From an uncultured Clostridium sp. (GTDB taxonomy: Bacteria; Bacillota; Clostridia; Clostridiales; Clostridiaceae), in contig CAKVEW010000017.1 in assembly GCA_934746015.1 (NCBI GenBank), positions 1 to 64,000 of the forward strand: a stretch of DNA of 64,000 nt, read 5' to 3'. The notes under the pieces are model-generated. The model searched no databases, was not told the DNA's origin, and worked only from the letters and a program-made list of their open reading frames with translations. Below are positions 34,515-44,166 of this stretch, in pieces; position 1 is the first letter of the stretch, and every line of letters starts with the position of its first letter. The position numbers were made by a program, and so were the translations under genes.

Positions 34515-35210
34515 TCATTCTGCGTTAGCAGCACCGTATTTTTCTTTTAAGTATTCCTCTGCTTCTACTAATGTATTTTTTTCTAGTAGTAATATTAAAT
34601 AAGCTATGGCAACTGGTCCAAATAGTACTGCAATTAGAGATATTTTAAGTATTTTTACTAGAAATAAAAATATTATTACTATTGCTAGTATTGTTATTGA
34701 TAAATAGAATTTTTTTATTGTGTTTTCTATAGCTAGTTTGAAAACATCTAGGGTTTTTGCATTGATTCTAGATATAATTGGAAAAACATATAGGCTAATA
34801 GCTAAAGCAAATACTGCAATTATAATAAATATATAGGAAATTATATTTACTCCCATCTTAAAGAAATATTGTATATCTAAGTAACTCATTAATAATATTG
34901 CACTTATTATTGTTCCTGCAAATATTCCTTGAAGGAAGTTTACCTTATAGAAATATAAAAAATCCTTACGTGCATTAGTTTCATTTTCTTTAATAACTCT
35001 ACCTAATACAGAAAATACTGTTGATATGGCAGGTCCTAATATAATACCTAAAAAAGATAAGATATAAATAGATAAGTTCTTCCCTGCAACCAGGAAATAT
35101 ATTAAAAAAGGTGATATTGCTATTAAAAAATATATATTTATCAATAAAATATATAAGAGTTTCTTTGTAGAATAATAAACTCTACTGCTTTTTAAATTAT
35201 TATTACTCAT
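34515..35210 (-). CDS. DUF624 (YesL-like) membrane protein
   Basis: A 231-residue membrane protein with about five spans. YesL/DUF624 proteins are regularly found between YesMN two-component systems and LplABC-type oligosaccharide importers, as here, but their role is not established. GGAG precedes the ATG by 9 nt, 12 bp after the YesN gene. Order and spacing suggest it is transcribed with yesM and yesN. Confidence 0.8.
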   Translation of the reverse strand: MSNNNLKSSRVYYSTKKLLYILLINIYFLIAISPFLIYFLVAGKNLSIYILSFLGIILGPAISTVFSVLGRVIKENETNARKDFLYFYKVNFLQGIFAGTIISAILLMSYLDIQYFFKMGVNIISYIFIIIAVFALAISLYVFPIISRINAKTLDVFKLAIENTIKKFYLSITILAIVIIFLFLVKILKISLIAVLFGPVAIAYLILLLEKNTLVEAEEYLKEKYGAANAE

Positions 35211-35222
35211 ATAAATGATCTC

Positions 35223-36755
35223 CTACTTTATTACTTCTTTTTGTTTTTTATAATTTAATGGACTTACTCCAACATACTTTTTAAATTTACTATGAAAATA
35301 ATCTATATTCTTATATCCAATAAGCTCACAGACCTCATAAACTTTTAAATTTTTTTCTATTAAAAGCTTTTTCCCCTCTTCTATCCTCTGCTTATCTAAA
35401 TAGGTGTTAAAGGACACCCCTGTATAGTTTTTGAAAATCTTTCCTAAATAAGCACTATTATAGTTAAAAATTTCTGCTAAGGTTTCAAGTTTAAGATCCT
35501 TATAATAGTTAGTTTCTACATACTTAACTATCCTCTTAATAGAAGAATTATTGGATTTAATGCTTATTTCCTTTGATATTTCCATTAAGCCTTTTGTAAG
35601 TATATCCATTACTTCTTCCAAGCTCTCCATCCTATATATTTTATCTATTATTTCATCAAATATATTTTTATTTTTAAATAAAAAGCTATAATCTTTTTTC
35701 AACTTATCACTAAAATCTATAAGACTTTTAGTAATAAGTACCTTAGTTTCATTTTCCTTATACCAATTAGCCTTAATAAGTTTTTTTAGTAAAGTAATGT
35801 ATTCATTAAACCTATCTAATTGCCCAGTTTCGATATAGGTATATGCATTTTTCAAAATATCTTTTTCATCTATATTTAAATTTATATTTTTCTTATCTAT
35901 TTCTAAGTTAGATGCTACTTCTAAGGTACTAAATAAAAATTTATTATTAGTTAGCTTCTTTGCACTTCTATAAGAGGAATAAATTTCCTTTATATCCTTA
36001 ACCTCTTCTCCTAATGCAATAAAATTAATACTTTCTAATTCTTCATCTAATCTTTTCTTTATCTTATTCAATAGCTTATTTGCATAGCTTGAATTTATAT
36101 TTCTAATAACTAAGGCTATTTTATCTTCAAACTTTATAACATCAATATTATCTTTTTCATCTAAGTTGTTAATTAAAAACTCCTCAATTTTTAATATATT
36201 ATCAAAATTATATTGGTTAGAAGAATTACTAATAAGTGCAACTTGGAAGGTTCCTCTGCTATTTAATTCTTTGTTCACATCTTCATATTCATTTATTTCT
36301 TTATTTAATATAAGTTGTCCCAATAAATACTGTCTTAGTGCAACTTTATTTTTTTCTAAATAGTTTTTACTTTTTTTATCTTCTTCTATTTCTTTTTTTA
36401 ATTTAAGAACTATTTCTAATAACTCATCTTCATCAATAGGCTTTAATAAATAATCCTTAACACCATATTTTATAGCCTTCTTTGCATAATCAAAATTTGA
36501 ATAACCACTTACTATAATAAACTTTCCATTAATACCTTGATTTCTTATATCCTTCAATATATCTAGACCTTGTTTTCCTGGCATTTGAATATCTAATAGT
36601 ATAATATCTGGTTTTAATTCTAAAATCCTATCATATCCTTCATCTCCATTAGAGGCTTCACCACAAACTTCAAAGCCATTTTCATTCCATTCTATAATAT
36701 ATTTCAATCCCTCTCTTACATAGGGTTCATCATCAATTATCAATACCTTCAACAT
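35223..36755 (-). CDS. YesN-family response regulator with AraC DNA-binding domain
   Basis: A 510-residue regulator. Residues 1-120 are the receiver, with the phosphoacceptor Asp in IILLDIQMPG (about 56), the Lys in YLLKPID (about 106) and a DD pair at residues 8-9. A middle helical region follows, and the C-terminal AraC double HTH occupies about 410-510 (LAEIFNYNSAYLGKIFKNYTG). It overlaps the kinase gene by 23 bp. It should activate the adjacent importer and glycosidase genes when the kinase senses sugar outside the cell. Confidence 0.92.
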   Translation of the reverse strand: MLKVLIIDDEPYVREGLKYIIEWNENGFEVCGEASNGDEGYDRILELKPDIILLDIQMPGKQGLDILKDIRNQGINGKFIIVSGYSNFDYAKKAIKYGVKDYLLKPIDEDELLEIVLKLKKEIEEDKKSKNYLEKNKVALRQYLLGQLILNKEINEYEDVNKELNSRGTFQVALISNSSNQYNFDNILKIEEFLINNLDEKDNIDVIKFEDKIALVIRNINSSYANKLLNKIKKRLDEELESINFIALGEEVKDIKEIYSSYRSAKKLTNNKFLFSTLEVASNLEIDKKNINLNIDEKDILKNAYTYIETGQLDRFNEYITLLKKLIKANWYKENETKVLITKSLIDFSDKLKKDYSFLFKNKNIFDEIIDKIYRMESLEEVMDILTKGLMEISKEISIKSNNSSIKRIVKYVETNYYKDLKLETLAEIFNYNSAYLGKIFKNYTGVSFNTYLDKQRIEEGKKLLIEKNLKVYEVCELIGYKNIDYFHSKFKKYVGVSPLNYKKQKEVIK

Positions 36756-38550
36756 GATTTATCTCTCCTTTCTTACTTGGTAATAAAATAATTACTTTAG
36801 TACCAATATCCAATGAACTTAATATATATAAACCATATTCTTCACCATAGTACATTTTTATTCTTTCATTTACATTACTAATACCTATACTCTTTTTATT
36901 AACATCATTATATTTCTCTAACTTTCCATTAATATAATCTAATTTTTCCTTAGTAATACCTACTCCATTATCTGAAATTTCAACTATTAGATATCCCACT
37001 TCATCATAAATAGACACTTCTATTTTCCCTTGTTCAATGCTATTTTCTAATCCATGGATAAAGGCATTTTCAACTATTGGTTGTAATAATAAAGGCAATA
37101 TCAAATAATCTTCTGGATTAACTTCTAACTTAAAATCATATTCAACCTTTCCTTTAAACCTTAAACTCTGTATCTCTAAATAGTTGCTAATCATATCAAG
37201 TTCAGATTTTAATGTAACTACTTCATTAGTAACCTCTAAATTTCTTCTCATTATCTTTCCTAATTTTTTAACTATATCTGCAAGCTCCTTATCACCATTA
37301 CAAAAGGCTCTCATTCTAATAGTTTCTAAAGTATTATATAAGAAGTGTGGATTTATTTGACTTGCAAGCATTTTAAACTCTGCATCCTTTTGTTTAACAA
37401 TAAGCTTCTTCTGCTCTATTTCTTTTACATAAACCTCATTTATTAGATTTTTAATACTATCTACCATGGTAAATAAATTTTTATAAAGGCCTGCAATTTC
37501 GTCATTTCCATCTATACTTTCTTTTATTTCGAAATTACCTTTTACCACCTTTGACATTTCTTCATTTAAAATTCCAAAACGCTTTGAAAATTCCTTTGAG
37601 AAATAAATTATAATTATTAATGATATTGTTATAGTTATGGAAATTATAGCCATGCTTTTATCTACAGCACTTCTTGATTCTGCCATTATCTTATAAACAG
37701 GTACACTTACTATGACTTCAAAAATATTGTTAAAGGATTTGTCCACTTTAAATTTGTCTGAAATTGCATAGCTCTTTCCTGTGCTTACTTCTTCCTTTTT
37801 ACTATTGTAATAGTCTACTTCATCTTGATTATATATAACTATAACTTTACTACCTTCTTCATATTCCCCTGAAACTACCACTGTTCCATCTATTAAAATA
37901 GTGATTGGATAAGGCTCTTCAGAAATTAATTTTCTGAATTTTGATGTTTGAATGCTTATTACTAATACCCCTATATGACCATCAATATCTGAAGATATAT
38001 CTCTAATAAGTGATAGGCTATAGCCCTTTGATATTTCATCATATCTATATAGCCATGTTATTACTCCTTTGTCTTCTCTTGCTTTCTTATACCAAGAACT
38101 GTTTCTAACCTCATCATTTACTTTTACTATATTTGAGTTATCTAAAATAGTATCGTTATCAACATAAAGTCTAATATTAGATAAATCATTATAATACCTT
38201 AAATAATTGCTTAGAATTGGATAATCATTATAAGCCCTTACATTTTCACCGTAACTTTTATATTTAGTTGTAACTATTTTATGTAAATTTTCATCTTGAT
38301 ATATCATATCTGATGTAGATGTTGCTAATCTTAGGGTTTCAGTTAATCTTTGCTTTATTTGATTTGAATTAGCTCTTGCATCCTTCTTTGAATTTTCTAT
38401 AACCACATTTTTCATACTATTAGTTAAATAAACTCCAACTGTAAGTACAGTTACTGCAACTATTATAAAATATACAATTAAAAGTTTAGTCCTTATTTTT
38501 AAATTATTTACTATAGATTTAGTTATATTATTCTTTTTAAAATCAAACAT
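36733..38550 (-). CDS. YesM-family sensor histidine kinase
   Basis: A 605-residue kinase. Two spans (about 22-42 and 290-312) bracket a Cache-like extracellular sensor. A HAMP region follows (about 315-365). The His_kinase domain has the phosphoacceptor in QINPHFLYNTLETIRMRAF (about 395), and the ATPase domain carries QPIVENAFIHG (N box) and DNGVGI (G1). It is divergent from the GH42 gene. Its partner is the response regulator that overlaps its 3' end. Confidence 0.92.
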   Translation of the reverse strand: MFDFKKNNITKSIVNNLKIRTKLLIVYFIIVAVTVLTVGVYLTNSMKNVVIENSKKDARANSNQIKQRLTETLRLATSTSDMIYQDENLHKIVTTKYKSYGENVRAYNDYPILSNYLRYYNDLSNIRLYVDNDTILDNSNIVKVNDEVRNSSWYKKAREDKGVITWLYRYDEISKGYSLSLIRDISSDIDGHIGVLVISIQTSKFRKLISEEPYPITILIDGTVVVSGEYEEGSKVIVIYNQDEVDYYNSKKEEVSTGKSYAISDKFKVDKSFNNIFEVIVSVPVYKIMAESRSAVDKSMAIISITITISLIIIIYFSKEFSKRFGILNEEMSKVVKGNFEIKESIDGNDEIAGLYKNLFTMVDSIKNLINEVYVKEIEQKKLIVKQKDAEFKMLASQINPHFLYNTLETIRMRAFCNGDKELADIVKKLGKIMRRNLEVTNEVVTLKSELDMISNYLEIQSLRFKGKVEYDFKLEVNPEDYLILPLLLQPIVENAFIHGLENSIEQGKIEVSIYDEVGYLIVEISDNGVGITKEKLDYINGKLEKYNDVNKKSIGISNVNERIKMYYGEEYGLYILSSLDIGTKVIILLPSKKGEINHVEGIDN

Positions 38551-38729
38551 ATCTTTATCTCCAAAAAGTATATATTATATCCATTTTAATTCATGAAGTA
38601 GATTATGTAAATATTATCATTTTCTCTAATCACTAATTTTATCCATATATTTAATGTAATTAATAGTGTATTTTAAAAATTTTTTTCACATTAAAATTTA
38701 TATATCTATATTGTACAAGGAGGTCTATT

Positions 38730-40796
38730 ATGATTAGTAAAAAAACACCTTTTATTCTCTACGGTGGTGATTATAATCCAGATCAATGGCCAAAAGAAAC
38801 TATAATTGAAGATATGAAGTTTTTTAAGCTTGCTAATATAAATACTGTCACTTTACCTGTATTTAGTTGGGCTTTATTACAGCCTGATGAAGATACTTAT
38901 AATTTTGAATGGCTTGATGATATTTTAGAAACTTTAAAAGAAAATAATATTTATGTTTGTATGGCTACTTCTACAGCAGTTCAACCAACTTGGATGTCAA
39001 AAAAATATCCAGAAATATTACCAACAGATTTTCAAGGTCGAAAAAGAAAATTTGGAGGACGAGTTAACTTTTGCCCAAGCAGTGAAAAATATCACGAGTT
39101 TTCTGTAAACCTTGCCACAAAACTTGCTGAAAGATATAAGGATTACCCAAATATAATTGCTTGGCACATAAGTAATGAGTATGCTAATTATTGTTATTGT
39201 GATCATTGTGAAAATAAATTTAAGGAATGGGTTAAAAATAAATATAAAACAATTGAGGAAGTTAATAAAGCTTGGAATATGAGTTTCTGGGGACATACTC
39301 TTTATAACTTTGATGAAATAGTTGCACCTTCAGACTTAAGTGAAATGTGGAATGGATATGACAAACAATGTACAACCTTCCAAGGTATGGCTATAGATTA
39401 TAACAGATTTATGTCTGATTCTATTCTTGAATGTTACTTAGGTGAGTATAATGCAATTAAGGCTATTACTCCAGATATTAAAATAACTACTAACTTAATG
39501 GGTACTTTTAAGCCTTTAGACTATTTTAAATGGGCTAAACATATGGATCTAATTTCATGGGATAATTATCCTGGATTAAATGCTACTCCAAGTGATACTT
39601 CTTTTCGTCATGACTTAATGAGAAGCTTAAAAAAAGATGAACCTTTTATGTTAATAGAGCAAACTCCAAACCAACAAAATTGGCAACCTTATAATAATTC
39701 AAAAAGACCTGGAGTTATGAGACTTTGGAGTTATCAAGCCCTTGCTCATGGTGCTGATACAGTTATGTTCTTCCAAATGAGGCAATCCATTGGTGCTTGT
39801 GAAAAATATCATGGTGCTGTTATCTCTCATGCAGGTCATGAAAACACTAGAATCTTTAAGGAATGTGCAGAACTTGGTGAAGAGCTTCAATCTCTAGGAG
39901 ATACTATAATTGATTCAAAATATGATGCAAAAGTAGCAATAGTTTTTGATTGGGATAACTGGTGGGCAGTAGAATTCTCAAGTGGTCCTTCCATTAACCT
40001 TAGATATGTAGAGCAAATTGAAAAATACTATAAGGCTTTCCATAATCTTAATATTGCAGTAGATTTTGTAGAACCTAATGAAGATTTATCAAAGTATTCA
40101 ATTGTACTAGCTCCAGTTTTATATATGTTAAAAGAAGGGGTAGCTAATAATATTAAAAACTTTGTTTCAAAGGGTGGAACTTTTATAACTACTTACTTTA
40201 GTGGATATGTAAATGAAAGTGATTTGGTTCAGCTTGGTGGCTATCCAGCAGAACTAAGAGATATGCTTGGTCTATGGGTAGAAGAAATAGATGCCCTTCC
40301 ACCAGAAAATAAAAACTCAATTAACTTTGTATCAAAAGTAGATTCCATGAAGGATACTTATATCTGCAATATGGTTTTTGATATTATTAATATAGAAAGT
40401 GCTGAAATACTTTCAGTTTATGGCTCTGATTTCTATAAAGATACACCAGTATTCACTAACAATAAGTATGGTGATGGCTTAGCTTACTATATATGCTCTA
40501 ATCCTGAACAGGATTTCTTAAATGACTTTGCTTTAAAATTAGCTAAGGAAAATAACTTATTATTAGAAATAGAAACTAAAGAAGGTGTAGAAGTTACACA
40601 AAGATATAAAGATAATTATTCATTAACATTTATTTTAAACCACAATGATAGTGAAGTTACTATAATGCTTGATGATAATAAAGAATATATTAATCTTTTA
40701 AGTGGTGGTAGTAATAGTAATGATAATGAAATTATAAAGGATAAATTAGTGTTAAAAGCTAAGGATATAGCAATCTTAAAGGCAAATCATAATTGA
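38730..40796 (+). CDS. Glycoside hydrolase family 42 beta-galactosidase
   Basis: A 688-residue enzyme without a signal peptide, so cytoplasmic. The acid/base Glu is in WHISNEYAN (about 150), the nucleophile Glu in FMLIEQTPNQ (about 311), and the Zn-type Cys cluster is in NFCPSS and CYCDHCENKF. A trimerisation domain and a C-terminal beta domain follow. AAGGAGG lies 6 nt before the ATG. Divergent from yesM, it probably removes terminal galactose from imported oligosaccharides. Confidence 0.92.
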   Translation: MISKKTPFILYGGDYNPDQWPKETIIEDMKFFKLANINTVTLPVFSWALLQPDEDTYNFEWLDDILETLKENNIYVCMATSTAVQPTWMSKKYPEILPTDFQGRKRKFGGRVNFCPSSEKYHEFSVNLATKLAERYKDYPNIIAWHISNEYANYCYCDHCENKFKEWVKNKYKTIEEVNKAWNMSFWGHTLYNFDEIVAPSDLSEMWNGYDKQCTTFQGMAIDYNRFMSDSILECYLGEYNAIKAITPDIKITTNLMGTFKPLDYFKWAKHMDLISWDNYPGLNATPSDTSFRHDLMRSLKKDEPFMLIEQTPNQQNWQPYNNSKRPGVMRLWSYQALAHGADTVMFFQMRQSIGACEKYHGAVISHAGHENTRIFKECAELGEELQSLGDTIIDSKYDAKVAIVFDWDNWWAVEFSSGPSINLRYVEQIEKYYKAFHNLNIAVDFVEPNEDLSKYSIVLAPVLYMLKEGVANNIKNFVSKGGTFITTYFSGYVNESDLVQLGGYPAELRDMLGLWVEEIDALPPENKNSINFVSKVDSMKDTYICNMVFDIINIESAEILSVYGSDFYKDTPVFTNNKYGDGLAYYICSNPEQDFLNDFALKLAKENNLLLEIETKEGVEVTQRYKDNYSLTFILNHNDSEVTIMLDDNKEYINLLSGGSNSNDNEIIKDKLVLKAKDIAILKANHN

Positions 40797-40849
40797 TAAT
40801 GCGTGATAAAATGCTAATATTTTTTTCATATAGATCCCTTAAAAATAGG

Positions 40850-40875
40850 AGAAAGCTGGAGTTATTCAGCTTTCT
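40850..40875 (+). terminator. Terminator of the GH42 gene
   Basis: AGAAAGCTG (40850-40858) and CAGCTTTCT (40867-40875) form a 9-bp stem followed by TTGTATTC, 53 bp after the stop codon. Confidence 0.75.
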
Positions 40876-40915
40876 TTGTATTCATGGTAAAATTATGTAT
40901 AAGCGGTGATATTTT

Positions 40916-41163
40916 ATGAAAAAATCTATAATGATATTTGGAGTTCATCATTTGGATACTCCTAATAATGGGGATATGTATACCTATGAAAGTGGTAATA
41001 TTGAATCAGAAAAAAGGTAATCTGAACTCAAAGAAGTGATTATGTGCTTAAAAAAGTTTAAACCAACAAAAATTGCATTAGAACTTGATAAGGAATAAGT
41101 AAAGAACTAGATCAAGACGCATTAGAAACTCAAGATTATTTAATTTGATATACTGATAGATTC
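40916..41163 (+). pseudogene. Decayed DUF5694-type gene
   Basis: Reading from the ATG at 40916 gives MKKSIMIFGVHHLDTPNNGD, a stop, then in the same frame ELKEVIMCLKKFKPTKIALE, a second stop, and a further ELDQDALETQDYL piece in another frame. The pattern V/LGxxHLDxP ... LKKFKPTKIAxE is that of DUF5694 proteins, normally about 250 residues. Only about 80 codons remain with several stops, so this is a remnant. A run of about 50 nt separates it from the next structured region. Confidence 0.7.
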
Positions 41164-41222
41164 CAAGTTATAGTTAAATTTCGATTTTAAAAATTTAATG
41201 TTTATTTTTTATAAAAGTTTGA

Positions 41223-41414
41223 TATAATATAAGTAAGATTCTAAATCTTTGATTTAGCAAATCGAACTTATGCAAAGCTAAATAAGAAAAGCTTAGTGCT
41301 GGTAACACTAAGCAATCCTTAGAACATTTATTTTGTTTTAGGGCTATTGAATTAAATTAATAGAAATTAATTTGAAAAAAAGATGCTAATCTTCTGAGGA
41401 TGGGGCATCTTTTT
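41223..41414 (+). ncRNA. Candidate structured RNA with its own promoter element and terminator
   Basis: A TATAAT (41223-41228) is followed by no ORF but by successive stems: ATTTAGC/GCTAAAT (41252-41258 with 41277-41283), GCTTAGTG/CACTAAGC (41291-41298 with 41306-41313, 7-nt loop), CCTTAGAACA/TGTTTTAGGG (41317-41326 with 41334-41343), and a terminator stem AAAAAGATGC/GCATCTTTTT. An alternative pairing CTAAATC/GATTTAG (41241-41257) overlaps the first stem, as in a switch. I cannot assign a known class. No convincing -35 is visible. Confidence 0.4.
41377..41414. terminator. Bidirectional terminator shared by the RNA candidate and the 53-residue gene
   Basis: AAAAAGATGC (41377-41386) and GCATCTTTTT (41405-41414) form a 10-bp stem with U-runs on both strands. 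On the minus strand the last codons and stop (TAG) of the small gene lie inside the loop. Confidence 0.8.
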
Positions 41415-41547
41415 CTTTGCTTTTAATTTCAATATCTAGACCAATAAATTTCACAGAAATCCTTAAATAATGGATAAAAAGATTATGTTTTAAAACTAGT
41501 CTAATAATATAAATTACCACAAAGCTTTTTATTGTTATTTCAAGCAT
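41386..41547 (-). CDS. Small hypothetical protein, 53 residues
   Basis: ATG at 41547 with GGGGGTGG 8 nt upstream; the frame ends at TAG in the terminator loop. The product MLEITIKSFVVIYIIRLVLK opens with an amphipathic or membrane-seeking helix, then a basic and Ser/Lys-rich tail ending DAPSSED. Good ribosome binding site, a terminator of its own and a palindrome upstream (41566-41589) argue that it is real. I do not recognise the family. Confidence 0.6.
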   Translation of the reverse strand: MLEITIKSFVVIYIIRLVLKHNLFIHYLRISVKFIGLDIEIKSKEKDAPSSED

Positions 41548-41565
41548 ATCCAATACCACCCCCTA

Positions 41566-41589
41566 ACTATGATGAAAATCATCAATAGT
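41566..41589. promoter_or_regulatory. Palindrome upstream of the 53-residue gene
   Basis: ACTATGATGA / TCATCAATAGT flank AAA, with a one-base bulge. It lies 19 bp before the small gene's start, overlapping the sequence before its ribosome binding site. It could be an operator or an RNA hairpin. Confidence 0.4.
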
Positions 41590-41685
41590 CCTAGGGAGAT
41601 AAAATGCATATATTTTTTTGATAAATACATTTAGAAAATCAGAGCATATAGCTAAAAAATATTTAGAAAATCCCATGAGAATTAG

Positions 41686-41713
41686 TAAAGGTCGTACAAT
41701 TGTACGACCTTTA
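41686..41713. terminator. Terminator of the GH95-GH3-GH31 operon
   Basis: A perfect 28-bp palindrome whose half is TAAAGGTCGTACAA lies about 50 bp after the GH95 stop. It is the only strong hairpin between the operon and the small gene. Confidence 0.75.
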
Positions 41714-41763
41714 TCTTATGAAAATATTGGATTTTTTTATGAAATTGCCTGTTATTTTTACTG

Positions 41764-44160
41764 CTAAACTTCTACATTTTTTACTTCTCCTATCGCCAGT
41801 GAATAACTTAATTTCTTCACTTCACTATAGCTTTCTAGGTTTCTTCTATATTTAATATTACAAGTGCCACCAACTGTTGATTTTACTTTTAGTGATGTAA
41901 GTTTACTATCTTTCCAAATTATATCTATTATAAATCCACCTCTAGCTTTTAGGCCTTTGACTTCACCAGTTCTCCACTCTTTAGGTATTGCTGGTAAGAT
42001 TTCTATATATTCTGTATGACTTTGAATTAGCATTTCTGCTATTCCTGCTGTTCCTCCGAAGTTTCCATCGATTTGAAATGGTGGATGAACACAAAATAGA
42101 TTTGGATAAGTTAATTTATTTAATAAGGTTCTTAGGTATTTATACGCAAGTTCTGAATCCTTTAGCCTTGCATAAAAGTTAATTATCCAAGCACAGCTCC
42201 AGCCTGTATGTCCTCCCCCTTGTGCTAACCTTCTTGATAGAGTATTTTTACAGCCTTCTATTAAATCTTTATTTTTATATTCTGTAATTTCTTTACCTGG
42301 ATATAATCCAAAAAGATGAGAAATATGTCTATGTCCTGGCTCCTTTTCTTCAAAGTCTTTAAACCACTCTTGAATTCCTCCAAATTTATTTATTTTACAT
42401 TTTGGTAGCTTGTCCATAGCAATTTTTATTTGATTTTTAAACTCTTTCTCTATATTTAATTCCTCACTTGCTTTTATTACATTAGTAAATAAGTCTCTAA
42501 TTATAGCTATATCCATAGTTGATGATTTACTAGCTCCACAAGGTCTTTTTTCATTATCTAAGAAATTATTTTCAGGAGATGTTGATGGACATGTATTTAA
42601 AATTCCATTTTCATCTTCCTTTAACCAACTTAATAAAAATTCTGCCGAACCCTTTAAAACAGGATAATATTCCTTTAAAAATTCCTTATCTCTAGTAAAG
42701 TCATAATGCTCAAAAATATGCTGACAAAGCCAAGGACCTCCCATTGGCCAATATCCCCATTCACAGCTTCCCAAAACTGTACTTGAATATCTCCAAATAT
42801 CAACATTATGGTTAGCTGTCCAACCTTCGCAATTAAATTCTTCCTTTGCAGTTTTAATTCCCGATATACTAAGATCTTTAATCATATTAAGTAATGGCTC
42901 ATGACATTCTGGAAGATTGCAAACTTCTGCTGGCCAGTAATTCATTTCTGTATTTATATTTATAGTATAATTACTACTCCAAGGTGGCCTAACCTCTTCA
43001 TTCCATATTCCTTGAAGATTAGCTGGCTCACTTCCACTTCTAGAAGAAGTAATTAAAAGATATCTTCCATAGTGAAAATATAAAGTTATTAATGATAAAT
43101 CTTCTTCTCCACTTTTTAATCTTTCAAGTCTTTCATCGGTGGTAAGTGTTTCCTTATTTATCTTTATAGATTGTCCCTCGCTATCTTTATATTCCTTACT
43201 TATAGCTTGTCCACTGCTATCTTTATTATCTACAACAACCTCTTCTCCTAATTTAAATTCTACCCTAAAGAATAATTCTGTATATTCCTTTAAATGATTA
43301 CTAAATAATTTCTCATAGGAAAGGGAACTTGCCTTATTTATAATTATTTTGCTTAAAGCTTCTTCATCTCTTCCTGCTGATCCTTGTTTTATATTAAATT
43401 CTTCAAAATTAGTACTAGCTGCTAAAATTAAAACTACTTCACTTGAATTTCTAACCTTTAATACATCTTTATTTATATCAATATTTCCGTCTATATTTTT
43501 TACTCTTATCCTTACAGAAAACTTTGTTCCTAATTCACCTTTTTCATCATAGATAATTTTTTCATCATTAACATAACTAGGTAAGATTTCAATTGGTGCT
43601 ATACCTTTTAATTGAAGGCCTACTTCTCCATCCTTCCATGTTTTACTCTTTAATAAGCTATTTAATCTTACATCAAAATTAAGACTTTCTTCTTTATTTG
43701 ATGTTATCTTCATTACTAAAACCTTATCCTCTGCTGAAATAAAGGTTTCTCTTTTAACTTCTATGTTTCCTATATTATATTTAACTGTTACTAAGGCTTT
43801 TTCTAAATCTAACTCCCTAGTGTAATTATGGAAGTTATCATCTTCATAGTAAAAGTCTAATAATAAATCTCCTAGTGGTGCATAGGATTCTGTGTAGGAA
43901 GATAACATCTTTTCATTTATTATTTCTTGTGCTTCATAATATTTTTCATTATTTATTAATCTTCTAGCTTCATCTAAATAATTTTTACTATTATAATTAG
44001 TTTTATCCCCTGGAAACCCTGTCCATAAAGTATCTTCATTTAAAGCTATTCTTTCATTAAATACCTTTCCTAAAACCATAGCTCCTAGGATTCCATTACC
44101 AAGAGGAAGTCCATCTACCCACTTATCTGCTGGTTTCTTGTACCAAAGCTTCTTACTCAT
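41764..44160 (-). CDS. Glycoside hydrolase family 95 (alpha-L-fucosidase/alpha-L-galactosidase type)
   Basis: A 798-residue cytoplasmic enzyme with no signal peptide. The N-terminal beta domain opens with WYKKPADKWVDGLPLGNG, and NINTEMNYWPAEV and IDGNFGGTAGIAEM are hallmark GH95 segments of the (alpha/alpha)6 barrel. GH95 enzymes remove alpha-1,2-fucose or alpha-1,2-L-galactose, both found on xyloglucan side chains. The gene begins 6 bp after the GH3 stop with no visible Shine-Dalgarno, so it is likely translationally coupled. Last gene of the GH31-GH3-GH95 operon. Confidence 0.9.
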   Translation of the reverse strand: MSKKLWYKKPADKWVDGLPLGNGILGAMVLGKVFNERIALNEDTLWTGFPGDKTNYNSKNYLDEARRLINNEKYYEAQEIINEKMLSSYTESYAPLGDLLLDFYYEDDNFHNYTRELDLEKALVTVKYNIGNIEVKRETFISAEDKVLVMKITSNKEESLNFDVRLNSLLKSKTWKDGEVGLQLKGIAPIEILPSYVNDEKIIYDEKGELGTKFSVRIRVKNIDGNIDINKDVLKVRNSSEVVLILAASTNFEEFNIKQGSAGRDEEALSKIIINKASSLSYEKLFSNHLKEYTELFFRVEFKLGEEVVVDNKDSSGQAISKEYKDSEGQSIKINKETLTTDERLERLKSGEEDLSLITLYFHYGRYLLITSSRSGSEPANLQGIWNEEVRPPWSSNYTININTEMNYWPAEVCNLPECHEPLLNMIKDLSISGIKTAKEEFNCEGWTANHNVDIWRYSSTVLGSCEWGYWPMGGPWLCQHIFEHYDFTRDKEFLKEYYPVLKGSAEFLLSWLKEDENGILNTCPSTSPENNFLDNEKRPCGASKSSTMDIAIIRDLFTNVIKASEELNIEKEFKNQIKIAMDKLPKCKINKFGGIQEWFKDFEEKEPGHRHISHLFGLYPGKEITEYKNKDLIEGCKNTLSRRLAQGGGHTGWSCAWIINFYARLKDSELAYKYLRTLLNKLTYPNLFCVHPPFQIDGNFGGTAGIAEMLIQSHTEYIEILPAIPKEWRTGEVKGLKARGGFIIDIIWKDSKLTSLKVKSTVGGTCNIKYRRNLESYSEVKKLSYSLAIGEVKNVEV

Positions 44161-44166
44161 AATATC

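Noticed and set aside
41241..41345. Assignment of the structured region to the GEMM-I c-di-GMP riboswitch
   Set aside because: GCAAA...GCAAAGC resembles the core, but the closing helices, GNRA-type hairpin and second stem of that class are absent.
41570..41584. Palindrome TGATGAAAATCATCA as a Fur box
   Set aside because: It agrees at only 11 of 14 specified positions and lies upstream of an unknown small gene; a plain dyad call is safer.
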